Shown here piece by piece: positions 1 through 11,300 of a stretch of DNA of 64,000 nt; positions within the stretch are counted from its first letter, which is position 1, and every line of letters starts with the position of its first letter. The notes below the pieces were generated by a model. That model was not told the origin of the DNA. It searched no databases and saw only the letters and a list, made by a program, of their open reading frames with translations. The translations under genes and the position numbers were made by a program. Source of the DNA: Cotesia glomerata (Eukaryota > Arthropoda > Insecta > Hymenoptera > Braconidae). The stretch lies in the NCBI RefSeq assembly GCF_020080835.1, contig NC_058159.1, positions 25,826,474-25,890,473 on the forward strand, written 5' to 3'.

Positions 1-195
1 GTTATCCCAAAAAAACCACTTCAGAAAAAATTTTTTTTCCTACTTTTTTTTTAGATTTCTCCAAATTTCTCAAAATCTATCGGTCCGAATCGGTTCAAAT
101 TAACAGGAAATCTAAGTTTCGCGAAGCCCTTTCAAATGGCACCAACCGCGATGAAATCGGTTCAACCGTTCAAAAGTTATAAGAGGTTTACATAC

Positions 196-273
<78 letters not shown>

Positions 274-469
274 ACACACACACACACACACACCCACACA
301 CACACACACACACACATACAGACATAGTGACACCCTCGCGGGAATAGTCAGGAAAGCTTCCTAGGACCTCAAAACGTCGAGATCTGATGAAAACTCGATT
401 TTCGAAAAACGAGGTAAAACCAATAACTTCCCGATTTTTGAAAATTTTCAATTTTCTTAGCGGGAAGTT
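1..469. repeat. 3' part of a dispersed repeat with internal CA microsatellite
   Basis: The window opens inside a repeat that recurs at 34291-35080. Both copies share a segment with two Cs and A-runs before a (CA)n tract, then a unique 3' part (cagacatagtgac, ctcgcggg, agtcagg, gatctgatgaaaac). Both end in the same inverted word, aacttcccg ... cgggaagtt (here 424-432 and 461-469). The 5' end lies before base 1. It looks like a non-autonomous mobile element with a microsatellite core. I see no coding capacity: the ORFs across it are HTHTHT or VCVCVC products of the CA tract. Confidence 0.8.
198..316. repeat. (CA)n microsatellite
   Basis: About 119 bases of CA dinucleotide with two CCC-type interruptions (near 271 and 293). 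It sits inside the dispersed repeat and corresponds to the CA tract of the copy at 34.8 kb, so it travels with the element rather than arising independently. Confidence 0.95.
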
Positions 470-1164
470 AAAAAAGTAAACTTGATTAAAAAAAAAAAAT
501 TCTTGAACCAAAAACATAATTTTAAAAAATTTAATTATCTTAAATCAATATAAAAATTTTTGAATTAAGAAATTTTCTTTGGCTTAAGTAAATATTCCTT
601 GATTCAAAAATTTATCTACTTAATTATTATGATGATGAAGCTCTTAAAAGAATTTTTCTCTTGAAGAAATTTTTTTGAAAGAGTTTTAAATAATTTATTG
701 GTTGTTCTATAAGTTTGATCCATTAAATTTCTAATTATTGATCCTAGCATAGTAATCTCATTTTTTAAATTTTATTTTAAAAAGAACCCAAATTATAAAT
801 ATTAAAAAAATTATTTAACCAAAATTTCTTCCATCATAATTCGTAATTTTCGGCAGTCTGATAACAACTGCGGGTCGCTAATTATCGTTATAAATTATAT
901 AAAATTAATAAATTACGACGTAGATAGTTGTAATGATTATGCTTCTTGAAAAGTTACCTAATTTGGTATCTCTCATATAATGTCATTAAAGCAAAATTTA
1001 AAAAGATAAAAAATTTTTTTTCTACGTCTCAACTCACTTGTCTATTAATAAAAATTTTTAATTGCAAAGTTATATAAAGCAAACAAAGAAATAATCTCTT
1101 TTACTACACGTTAAATATTTGAATACACTGTGTACGGAGTGAGCGAAAAAGTCTGGGTATAAGT
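470..1164. other. AT-rich intergenic stretch upstream of transporter gene 1
   Basis: There is no gene here. Roughly 480-690 resembles the degenerate A/T palindromic MITE family seen best at 41959-42180 (words such as ttcttgaacca, gcttaagtaaat, tgattcaa). The remainder is AT-rich single-copy-looking sequence leading to the presumed promoter of the first transporter gene. Confidence 0.5.
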
Positions 1165-1200
1165 TATAAGTTCATTGACATATAAATTATTAGATCAGTC
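1165..1200 (+). promoter_or_regulatory. Candidate core promoter of transporter gene 1
   Basis: A TATAAG at 1165-1170 lies 32 bases before the A of an arthropod-type initiator TCAGTC (1195-1200). That is the expected TATA to +1 spacing and would give a 5' UTR of about 199 bases before the ATG at 1396. In DNA this AT-rich TATA-like words are frequent, so this is only a plausible start site. Confidence 0.3.
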
Positions 1201-1395
1201 TAATTGATAATTTACGAGAAGAAGGAACTTTTTTTTAGTCAGTTAATCGAATTTTATTGGACATCGAACATTGTATGCAATAATATGAAAAACGAAATGT
1301 TAGCTGCTAAATAAACTTCAGTGGTTTGTGAAGATTTCAACAGTTTTAATAATTTAATTTTGTGTGTTTTTCATTAATAATTATTTTCTTAAATC

Positions 1396-4300
1396 ATGAC
1401 TGTTACTACTAAAAGTGGTGAGTATTCATTTTATAAATATTTATTTTGATGATGATAAAAATTAAGGATGTAGAGATCAAACCAATTATATTATATGTTT
1501 ATGCTTTTTATTCAATCATATATTAGCAATTTTTCAGGTTTTTTTTTACAATAATTTAATAGAAAATTTAAGAAAATCTCACAAAACAAATTTATAGACT
1601 TAAGAAAACTATTCAAAACTGCTCGAAAAATTTTAAATAAAAATAGTGATTACCACCAAAAATATATAAAATTATAAAAAAACATCCATTTACATCAAAA
1701 ACTTTCTGATGATACAAAATTTAATTATAAAAATATTTTTTAAAATAAAAATACCTTAGTCATAAAATTTTCCTTTTTTTCTTAATTATATGAATAAATA
1801 TTTTAGATATAACCACATTCATATTTACAAAACAAAATAAATAAATTTTATCTAGCGCGAAATTTTTATCTATTTATAACTACTTCGAAAACTAATCATT
1901 ATGGCCAGAATTTTTGAAGTAATTGCAAAAAAACAATTAATGATAAATGGTGTTAAATTTTTGATATTACAGCAAAAATATTGGTAGTGTGAGAATTATT
2001 TTTTTAAAGTTGTTAAAAATTTAATTTTATAAAAAAAATTCTCATAATTTTTTCTTAAGATCAATAAAAAAGCCGCAATTTAAAAATTAACATTTTTATA
2101 ATTAAAACAAATTTCATTCATTCATTATGAATCTTAATTAAAAAATTACGGTGAAAATATCGTATAAAAAAATCATAAGAGATGTTTTTCGTAGAAAATT
2201 AAATTTTAACAAATTTTTCTCAAAAACTTTTTTTATAAGTAATATTTTCAGCCAAAATTTTGGATCCACTTATCACATAATTAATTAACTATCTTAGAAA
2301 ATCATATAAAACTTTGAAAAGGCACAAATTGAGGTCAAGACTTTTTCAATGATACTGAATTTAACAAGAAAAAAAAAAACATTTTATAAAATAAATATAA
2401 CGGAGACAAAATTTTTCTTCTTTTCTCAATAAATAAAAGATTAATTAATTTAATAGCTGATTGGCTAAGTTTTTACATCCTGCATTTTAATTAATTAATT
2501 ATCATTAAAAATAATTAAAGAGTTCTATATTTCAAAGCCATTATCCCCGATCCAAATTGATGTTAGACTAATTTTAAATTTTACATTAAATTTTTATTTA
2601 TTAAATTATTTAAATTTGAATTTTTACTTATTATTTATTTTCACAACATTATTGTCAGTATGAGCACTCATACCATCCTTGGGTGAATATATCTAACAAT
2701 TAAAAATCTTTATTTTAATTTAAGATTAAGGAAAGATGTTATATTCTTTACTCAGTGAGACTTTTTTCGGCCACCGATTTTTAATTGTTAGATATATTCA
2801 CCCAAGGATGGTATGAGTGCTCATACCGACAATAATGTTGTGAAAATAAATAATAAGTAAAAATTAAAATTTAAATAATTTAATAAATAAAAATTTAATG
2901 TAAAATTTAAAATTAGTCTAACATCAATTTGGATCGGGGATAATGGCTTTGAAATATAGAAATATAGAACTCTTTAATTAGTAAAAACACCGATCTTCGG
3001 AAAAAATAGTAAATTATTAAAAATAATAAAATCTGATAATATTAATGAATTAATGAAGTATGTGGATTTATCTCAATTCATTTTAATTACAATAAAAAGT
3101 TTTTGACTTTATTTTAGATGAAAAACCTGTGGATCCTATCCAGGATGCAATGGGCACCATGGGACACTGGCAGATAATAATAACAATAGCAATTTCGCTG
3201 ATAAATTTTCCTGCAGCGTGGAATCAACTCGCTATAGCAGTAATCGCACCTAGACAAAATTTCATGTGTTTATCTCCACTGCCGATTAATCCAAATGACT
3301 CGATGCTAAAAACTTGCTTTGTCAAAGTAAATGAAAGTTTACCAGAAGTTGAATGCGAGAAATTTTCTTATGATGACAGTGTTTTTAAATCTACGATCGT
3401 CAGTGAGGTAAATTTAACTTTTATTAAATTTACTAATTAAAATATTAATTATGGGATTTATTTGAAGAAATCGAAAAATTTCATTCAAAACGATCGTACA
3501 CATCTTCTTATTCTAATAAATACGCTATAGCAATCTTAAAATAATCTACTGTAAATTGATGATCATTAATGTCGTATTAGATATAAAAATAATTCTCGGC
3601 ATTAATTTTATATGAAAATTAAGATTTTTTAATCGTTTTACCAGTGTCATATTTTTATTATCACTAGTGAAGCAATAAAATTTTTTGAAAAAGATAACCA
3701 ATGTTTGTTTATAGTCATCACTCACTATCATGACAATTGTCAATATTATCAAATAATTTTATTCACTTTTTATTAATTATAACAATTAACACACATATTT
3801 TTATTTAAAATAAAAATAATTATTTAAAGTGGGAAATTTCACTAATATAAATAATCTGTTAATGACCAGAATTGTAATTATAATTATAAAATAATTCATC
3901 TTCATACAATTTCTTTACATAAGACAATTAACTCTTGATTATTTATTTTATTAATTATTGCTTCATGTGTAAATTTAACTTTAATTTACTTTAATAGCGT
4001 TGAAAGGATTCTCCGCTCTAAATAAATTAAAAATTATTCTAGTTATTATACCCGAGATATATCGTCACGTCTTAATAAAAAATAAAGTAGAAGTAGTAAT
4101 TATAACCACTGTAAGAAACATAATCAGTAATTCAATTTTTTACTTTATTTAAATTTATGTTACTTAAAAAATAAATTTATCTTAAAAAATTTTTTTTTAA
4201 TTAAAATAAATAATAAATGTATTTATTTCAGTGGAATTTAGTTTGCGAGCGTAAATATCTTTTAAGTTTTGCACAACCTTTGACTCAATTGGGAATTCTT

Positions 4301-6843
4301 GTGGGTAATATGCTCTTTGGAATAGTTGCTGATAAGTAAGTTCACCTATAATTAATTCTTAGGAATAAAATAATTTTATTAATAATTTTTATTAATGATA
4401 ATTATTCTAACTAATTTTAGGATTGGTAGAAAAACTCCATTAATGATTGCTGTAATAGTTCAAGCTATAGCAGGAATTATAACAGTATTCATGCCATCCT
4501 ACGAATTATTTTTGTTATTCAAAGTAATTTCTGCCGTTGCTACCGGTGGTACTATGCTCATTAGTTTTGTCCTTGGTAGGTTAAATTTAAATTTCTTTAA
4601 GCTTAATTATATTATTGTAAATATTGTGTTTCATTAATCAAAAAAAAAAAAAAAAATGAATTTCAGTCATGGAAATTGTCGGCATTGAAACGCGTTCAAA
4701 AATCCTGACAATGTTCCACATCCCATTTCTTCTTGGATTTTTAAGTGTTCCATTGATTTCATACCTAACTAGAACTTGGGACGGTTATTGGTTGACAATT
4801 TCTGTTCCTGCGTTTTCGCTATTCTTCTACTATTGGTAATTTCATCATAAATCATTATTTCAAAATTTAATTTTATAAAAAAAATCATAAAGCTGTAATT
4901 TCAAAATTAAAATTTTCATAATTAGAATGAATCTTACTTAATCTTAATTTTGCAATTATAGTGAAAATATTGGTTGTATGCAAAAATTATAAGAGATATC
5001 TTTTGTAGAAAATTAAATTTTCTACAATTTTTGTTTGAAAACTTTTTTTCTAAGATCAATATTTTCGCCTCAATATCAAAATTTAAATCCTTCATTCCAA
5101 AAGTGCAAAAATCTTGGCTTTAATTATTAATTGTGAGAATAGTATATAATAAAATATATCATTTTAAAATTGAATTCTTGAACTATATTAATTCAGGGTG
5201 ATACCCGAGTCTCCAAGATGGCTTTTAACAGTAGGAAATGTTAAAAAAGCGCAGTCAATTTTGATGAAAGCGGCCAAAAAGAACAAAATACCCGAGCACA
5301 AAGTCTCTATGGCGATAGACGATCACACAAATTTACTGAAACAAGACACCAGCACTGAAGTTGATGATAATGGAAACTCAAAATCATACAGTGTTATTGA
5401 TTTGGTACGAACACCAAATATGAGGATAAAAACACTGTGCATCGTATTCAATTGGTTCAAATGTGGCATGGTGTTTTTTGGAATTGAACATTATCTTGGT
5501 CACATAAGCGAAAATGTGTTAAGTGATCTTGCTATTTCAGGTAATTAACATAAAATTTTCCAATTATTTTTCATCCGAATTTTAGATTTTGTAATTCCAA
5601 TTTTTATATTTTTGAGTATTGAGTAAAAAATTGTAGAACTTTGTAAATTATAATCTTCTTTTTCATTAATTAAAAGTGTCAGTGGAAAATAAAAAAATAT
5701 TTTTAATGCAAATATACTTTACGGAATGATTTTTAATTATTAAGAATTCACTCCAAGAAAAATTTTACTTATATTATTAATAAAAAAAGACTTAAAAACT
5801 TTTTTAATTAATTTTTTTAACCTTCTTCTTAGTTTGGTATAATAAATAAATTTTAATATTGAAAATAATTATATCAATATTTGTTTAATTTTTACGAGAA
5901 GTTTTCTTTGATAAATTTTCTCTATAGCCATTTATTTATTAAAAATTATAAAAACTTTCATATGAAAATTAATTTCAGTAATATTGAAGTAATTAATTTT
6001 ATTTATTTAAGTGCAATAATTTTGATAATTTATTAATGTTTAAAAAATTAAAATTTTTGGAAAAATATAATTAATATTTACAAATCAAACCTAAGATAAA
6101 TTATTTAAAGTATTTTTTAGTAATTTTGCTTATAGAACTTGATTTATTTTAATTAAAAGCAATAAATAATAAACTTATTTAATTTCAGCGGCATTCCAAT
6201 TCCCAGGACTTCTTCTTGTGTATATTTTGATATCCCGAGTGTCCCGTCTCAAAATTCTGATATGCGCAAACGTTTTATCAGGAATAAGTCTGCTATTGAT
6301 GATCGCGTTTCAGGACAGCCCTACTATAAGATTAATACTGGTTATAATCGGTATTACTTGCATGACTGTGAGCTTCCCAACAATATACTTGTACACTGGA
6401 GAATTATTTCCTACTGTAGTTAGAAATATTGGGTTTGGCGTTTGCAGTGTCGCTTCCAAACTCGGCAGTATTGTCGCGCCATTGTTCATCGACAATGTAC
6501 AGTATTTTTTAATTCATATTATTTTATTACATTTTAAATTTTACATTTACATTTTAAATTTTTCTTATTAATTATTAATTATAATTGCAGAATGCGAAGC
6601 TATCTTTTTGGGTAATTCCAGTAGTTTTTGGTATGGGTCCAATTCTGGGAGCTATTCTCTGCTACTGGTTACCTGAAACAATGGATTGCAAATTACCTGA
6701 GACTATTGAAGACGGTGAAAATTTCAAAAAGTATGTTGCTTTTAGAATATTATAAAAAAATATTGTTTTTATTATTTTTTGATGAGAAAAATTTTTCTTT
6801 TTTTAGGAGGAGCAAAATTTGTCAAGACAAGTGTCCAAGTTAA
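1396..6843 (+). CDS. SLC22-type organic cation transporter-like MFS protein, copy 1 (9 exons)
   Basis: The product is a predicted plasma-membrane solute carrier of the major facilitator superfamily, SLC22/organic-ion transporter branch; the substrate cannot be told from sequence. Exons: 1396-1417, 3118-3407, 4232-4335, 4421-4575, 4667-4835, 5197-5540, 6189-6496, 6591-6730, 6807-6843. All introns are GT/AG and the reading frame stays open, giving 522 aa, the usual SLC22 length. Visible features in order: TM1 near residues 26-50; an extracellular loop with Cys58, Cys74, Cys87 and N-glycosylation sequons NDS (67) and NES (79); WNLVC (105-109, the SLC22 E-W-[ND]-L-V-C motif); the MFS loop motif GIVADKIGRK (134-143); PESPRW (250-255); and the C-terminal LPET(M) and ETIEDGENF block. 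The ATG was chosen because exon 1 has the same length (22 nt) and phase in the paralogue at 8379. Intron 1 (1.7 kb) contains a large foldback repeat. Confidence 0.93.
2512..2980. repeat. Long foldback (inverted repeat) in intron 1 of transporter gene 1
   Basis: Two near-identical arms of about 200 bases (2512-2708 and 2776-2980) are reverse complements around a 67-base spacer. Outer words are taattaaagagttctat and its complement; the inner word is ctaacaattaaaaatc. The right arm carries a short duplication of aaatatag near 2955-2970 that the left lacks. It is probably a palindromic MITE. Transcribed as part of the intron it would fold into a very long hairpin. Confidence 0.9.
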
Positions 6844-7007
6844 ATAATTTTAGTGATTATTCTTATGATTAGTAATTATTTATTATCTCAAAACTGTAAA
6901 TGTGTTTTTTTATCATCATTGTCATCATCAGTTTTGACTCAAATTTAGAAAATTATATTTTTGCATATTTTTATATTATAGATACATAATATAATCGATT
7001 TTTGAAA

Positions 7008-7013
7008 AATAAA
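7008..7013 (+). terminator. Candidate polyadenylation signal of transporter gene 1
   Basis: This is an AATAAA hexamer 165 bases after the stop codon at 6841-6843, in an otherwise non-coding AT-rich 3' region. It is the best-placed hexamer before the next repeat, but cleavage sites cannot be seen from sequence alone. Confidence 0.45.
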
Positions 7014-8378
7014 TTTGAATTTAATTGTAAAGATTATCATTTTTTACCATAGAAAATTAAGAAAAACAATTCATTTGATTTAAGCGAAAAATCTGCGAAT
7101 AAAATCATAAATTATTTGAAAAAAATTAAAAAGGAGGCTATTCACTAGTCAAAATGGAAGCGTATTTCATACTTAAATAAAAATAATAAGTTTAAAGGCG
7201 TTTAATCAATTAAAAGTTTTAAAATTTCAGTAATTTCGAGAAAAAAGAACCAATGCGACAGCAAATTTCGTAAAAAGATAGCAAAATTTATTGTAATTTT
7301 TATTTGACATACAACAAAATATAAATATTAAAGCTTATTTAAAGAGCTTTTAGGTACATTTTACAGAAATTTAATACAATGTCGCATTCAAAAGCTATTC
7401 GATAAATAAACTGTAAAAAAGTGTATTTTTAGGATTTTCAAAAATTTTGGTCTTGTAATTTGAAAACTACATGACCAATTAAGATCATATTTGAACTTGA
7501 CCTTTGTGTTTATCAGTAGAATAAATATATTGAATTTCGTAAAGATCTCGTTGCGAATTGTAGACACCATCGTGATGACAAGCTGCGTTCTATCCCATCT
7601 GTATATAAATATACTAGCTGTCCGCCCCGGCTTCGCACGAGTATTTAACAAAAATTTCAACATTCATTATGATGTTATATAGCTTATGTCACCCGGGGAT
7701 AGTGTAGCTTCCCAACAGTGAAAGAATTTTTCAAATCGGTTCAGTAGTTTCGGAGCCTATTTAATGCAAACAAACAAACAAACAAACAAACAATTAAATC
7801 TTTCCTTTTTATAATATTAGTATGGAAGTATGAATAAATACATACATATATAAACTTTTGAACCATATGTACTTTCAAAAGTTACATCATGAGGACCAAT
7901 ACAATAGTTAGATTTCTATGAAATCTACTAATAACTTGCTATAATTCTTCAACAAAATCATGCATTACTTCAAATATGCAGCAAGTTTTTGTTTTTGAAA
8001 CAAAAAAATTTTTATTACGTAACCAAAACTATTTATTACTTTTGCAGTTTTTGAAAACTGATGAAACTCGTTGAAATTTTTCAGCCCCTTGCATCAGTCC
8101 TTTAAGTATTGTATTGTTATTAGATCGTCGTTTGTTACATTATAAGCCTAATGAAAATGAGGCATATAAGTAAGCAGTAGTAGGGAGAAGGTACTCCGTA
8201 ATGTTCATTACTGTAATTAGTTTCAGTGTAGTTTCATACCTGTTACCGAGAAGCAGCCGGAAGAGCCCGGAAAATATATTGTGAAATATAATATTGAACA
8301 GGCTTCCGGCTGCATTCTCAATCAACACGATTTAGTAATATCAATAGTTCTGTAACATTACTGCAAAAATAAAGAATA
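7014..8378. other. Spacer between the two transporter genes
   Basis: This is the intergenic interval of the tandem pair. It holds a retroposon-like remnant (7610-7824) and AT-rich sequence. Nearer the second gene the composition is less AT-rich (8140-8330), with a TATAAG at 8165-8170 and possible initiator words around 8205 and 8224. This is likely promoter and 5' UTR of the second transporter, but no single start site is convincing. Confidence 0.45.
7610..7824 (+). mobile_element. Short retroposon-like remnant (tactagctgt ... ttagtat family)
   Basis: It begins tatactagctgtccgcc and ends taatattagtat. It contains tcggttcagtagtttcg and a run of five AAAC units (7767-7791). The copy at 48117-48690 shares the start, the cggttcagtagttt block and the ending. 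Such sequences are common 3'-end or short forms of non-LTR-type or other insect retroposons; I cannot assign the class. No coding sequence remains. Confidence 0.6.
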
Positions 8379-11300
8379 ATGGAAGATACTGCAAAAATTG
8401 GTAAGTATTTTACATTTTTTATGAAAAATTACTAAATATTTTTGGTCAAAATAAGAAAAAAGTTTTTTTAATTTCCAAAAATACCGCTTGATATTTTTTC
8501 TATTTAAAATAATATAAATTTTTCTTAGATCCAATAATCCTGGATCCTATTCAGGATGCAATGGGCTCCATGGGACGCTGGCAAATAATAATAACACTAG
8601 CGATTTCTCTAATAAATTTCCCTGCAGCATGGAATCAGCTCGCGATTGCCGTAATCGCACCTGCACAAGATTTCATGTGTATTTCTCCAGCGCCAATTAA
8701 TTCCAATGATTCAATGTTTAAAGCTTGCTCTGTTAAAATAAATGAGAGTTTGCCAGAAGTTCCATGCGACAAATTTTCTTATGATGACAGTGTTTTTAAA
8801 TCTACAATTGTCAGTGAGGTAATTCAATTTTTATTAAATTTATTAATTAATCTCAGAAAACTTGGAGTCAAATAATTATTTTTATTGTTATTACAAAAAA
8901 ATAAGCTGCACAATAATTAAAAAAAATTTTTTTTTGTTAAAATATTTCATCAGAAGTATTTTTTGGAATTTTTCCTTTTAAGTAATTGAAACTAATAGAC
9001 TTATATATTATATTATAAAACATGTTATAGTTGTCAAAAAATCTATTTACTAAAGTTTGTTAACAAGATTAAGATAAAAAGTTCGTTGAGTACTAATTAT
9101 CATGATAAGAATTAGTGACAAAACTTTTCAAACAATTTTAATGATAAGAATTATTAATTGAATTAATAGATAATTCATTTAAAACGTCACGGAAATGATT
9201 TACATAACAAACATTAATAAAAATAATTATTTATTTCCATTATTTTTAATTGAAATATAAAATTTTTCACCACAGCATGATAAATAGTATAGGGGAGAGT
9301 GGGGTAATTACGGACACCTAAGGAAAAAAGTAAATATTAAAAATACTAAATGAAAATTCTGTTAATTTATTGATTAAGAACAAAGATAAAGGTTTTATTT
9401 ATTAATTTTAATCATATTTCATTAAATTTGAAAATTAAGTAATTTTTTTGTCAAAAGAAGAAAAGTGTCATTTTCGTGATCCTCTCAAATCTGTGGGGTA
9501 ATCCCGGACAGTGGTGGGGTAATCACGGACAGTTCAGATTAAATAGTAACAAGTAGAATAATTTAACATAAATAAATAATTTCAACTTATATTTAACTTA
9601 GGAAATTAAAATTTTTAAATAAAATTATCTTGAGCAGTACGTAGATAAGTAATTTGTTAATAGATAAGTAAAAAATATGTGATAAATAAGGAATAATAGT
9701 ATATTGTGCCACAAGGGACGAAAGTACTACATTCTGTCCCGCGTGTGTGATTGCCACCCGAGCCGAAGGCGAGGGTGGCAAACACGCGGGTGAGGATGTA
9801 GTACTTTCGTCCCGTGTCACACATACTATTTTTTCTCCTGCCAAGCCGAAAGTTCGCGAATCTTTTAATGCAATAGCATCGTAGGTAATCATGGAAGGGA
9901 TCCAGGGGCGAAGCCCCGGCGGGGAAGGGGCGGAGCCCCAGTCAAGAAAAAATACAATTTAAAATTATTATTTAAGTAAAGATATTAAAAAAAATCATTA
10001 GTGTTATGAAAATAACAGAATAATTTTTATTATAACTTTAAATAATCATTTTGATAAATATTAATAGTAATTATAAGCATTCATTTAATAATAATTATGG
10101 ATAATCTTAATGATAATATTAGATGATAATTTTAATATAAGAATAATTTTAGTGACTTAATTTAAAATTATCATAACTAATAATTTAAAATTATTATTTA
10201 AGTAAAGATATTAAAAAAATTAATTTTGTGTTATAACTTCAAATATTCATATTGATAAATATTAATAGTAATTATAAGTATTCATTTCATAATAATTATG
10301 GATAATCTTAATAATAATATTAGATGATAATTTTAATATAAGAATAATTCTAGTGACTTGGTGATTTAACATATTTTATGTAAATCAACCTTTTTTTGGT
10401 ACAATATGATAATTTTTGAAATTTTCAAACTATAACATTATCACTAAATTATCACTAAACATTATCATAAATCACATTATCACTAAATTACATTATTTTT
10501 ATTATAATTATAGTATATTGCACTAATGACGCAACATGAAGTGCTGACGGAAAAAGTATGTGTTAACAGGCGAGACCATCTTTTTCTCGCTTTGCTCTCA
10601 CGGAGTTCAACGGAACTATCTCTGTCGCACTCCCAACAGCATAGCAATTGCAGTTTCGATTGGTTTCACGAAACGAATGAAATTTTTGAAAAAAACGCTT
10701 TGTGGTGAAATAGTTTATTAAATTATCTATTATCTCTAAAAACGTTTTTTCAAAATTTCCATTCGTTTCGCTAAGCCGATTGAAACTGCAATCACTGGTC
10801 TCGGCTGTTAAAGAGAAGAACGTACAATGCGTGAGAGCCGATGTAGGCACTATTGCGCGTGCGCGTTCATTTATTCCGAGGATAGAAACTGCTGCTTTAT
10901 TCCGGCTGCAAGCGGAAGGTATTTGAACTTTCGTCTTAGGCAGGAGAAAAATTTGATTTAAGGTAGTTGTAGCGTGATAGGCATTTCAACAGAAAATTAT
11001 GAAATTTTTTTTATTGAAAGATAAATATATTAATAATTCACTACCAAAATTTCAGATCAATTGACCGCACCGTTTTTGAGTAATTAATTTTCGAAATTGT
11101 ATCTTTTACAAGTAGAGGTATAGAGAGATGGTAAAGTTAGTATGAAATCTTCCATACCATTCGAGTGATGCAAATAATTTCATACTAACTTTATCATCTC
11201 TCTATACCGCTACGTGTAAAAGATGCAATTTCAAAAATTAATTACTCAAAAACGGTGCGGTCAATTGATCTGAAATTTTGGTAGTGAATTATAAATATAT

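Larger units (their letters stand above)
9694..10953. mobile_element. Giant-loop member of the paired-hairpin element family
   Basis: A first hairpin (about 9715-9818) pairs gggacgaaagtactac with gtagtactttcgtccc around a GC-rich centre containing gccgaaggcgag. It is followed by the family's link (atactatttttt). A second stem starts ctcctgccaagccgaaag (9836-9853), and its complement (gaactttcg ... ggcaggag) appears only at about 10925-10946. In the related elements at 12840 and 22199 the same two-hairpin layout has a loop of tens of bases; here the loop is about 1 kb. The loop contains an AT-rich tandem duplication, an internal hairpin and a second element-like start (atagtatattgcac, 10511). 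Confidence 0.6.

Noticed and set aside
136..517. HTHTHT and VCVCVC open frames across 136-517
   Set aside because: They are translations of the CA microsatellite and carry no protein features. The same applies to the frames at 34723-35000.
10526..10850. Overlapping short ORFs on both strands
   Set aside because: They read through an inverted repeat, which gives mirror-image products; there is no domain.
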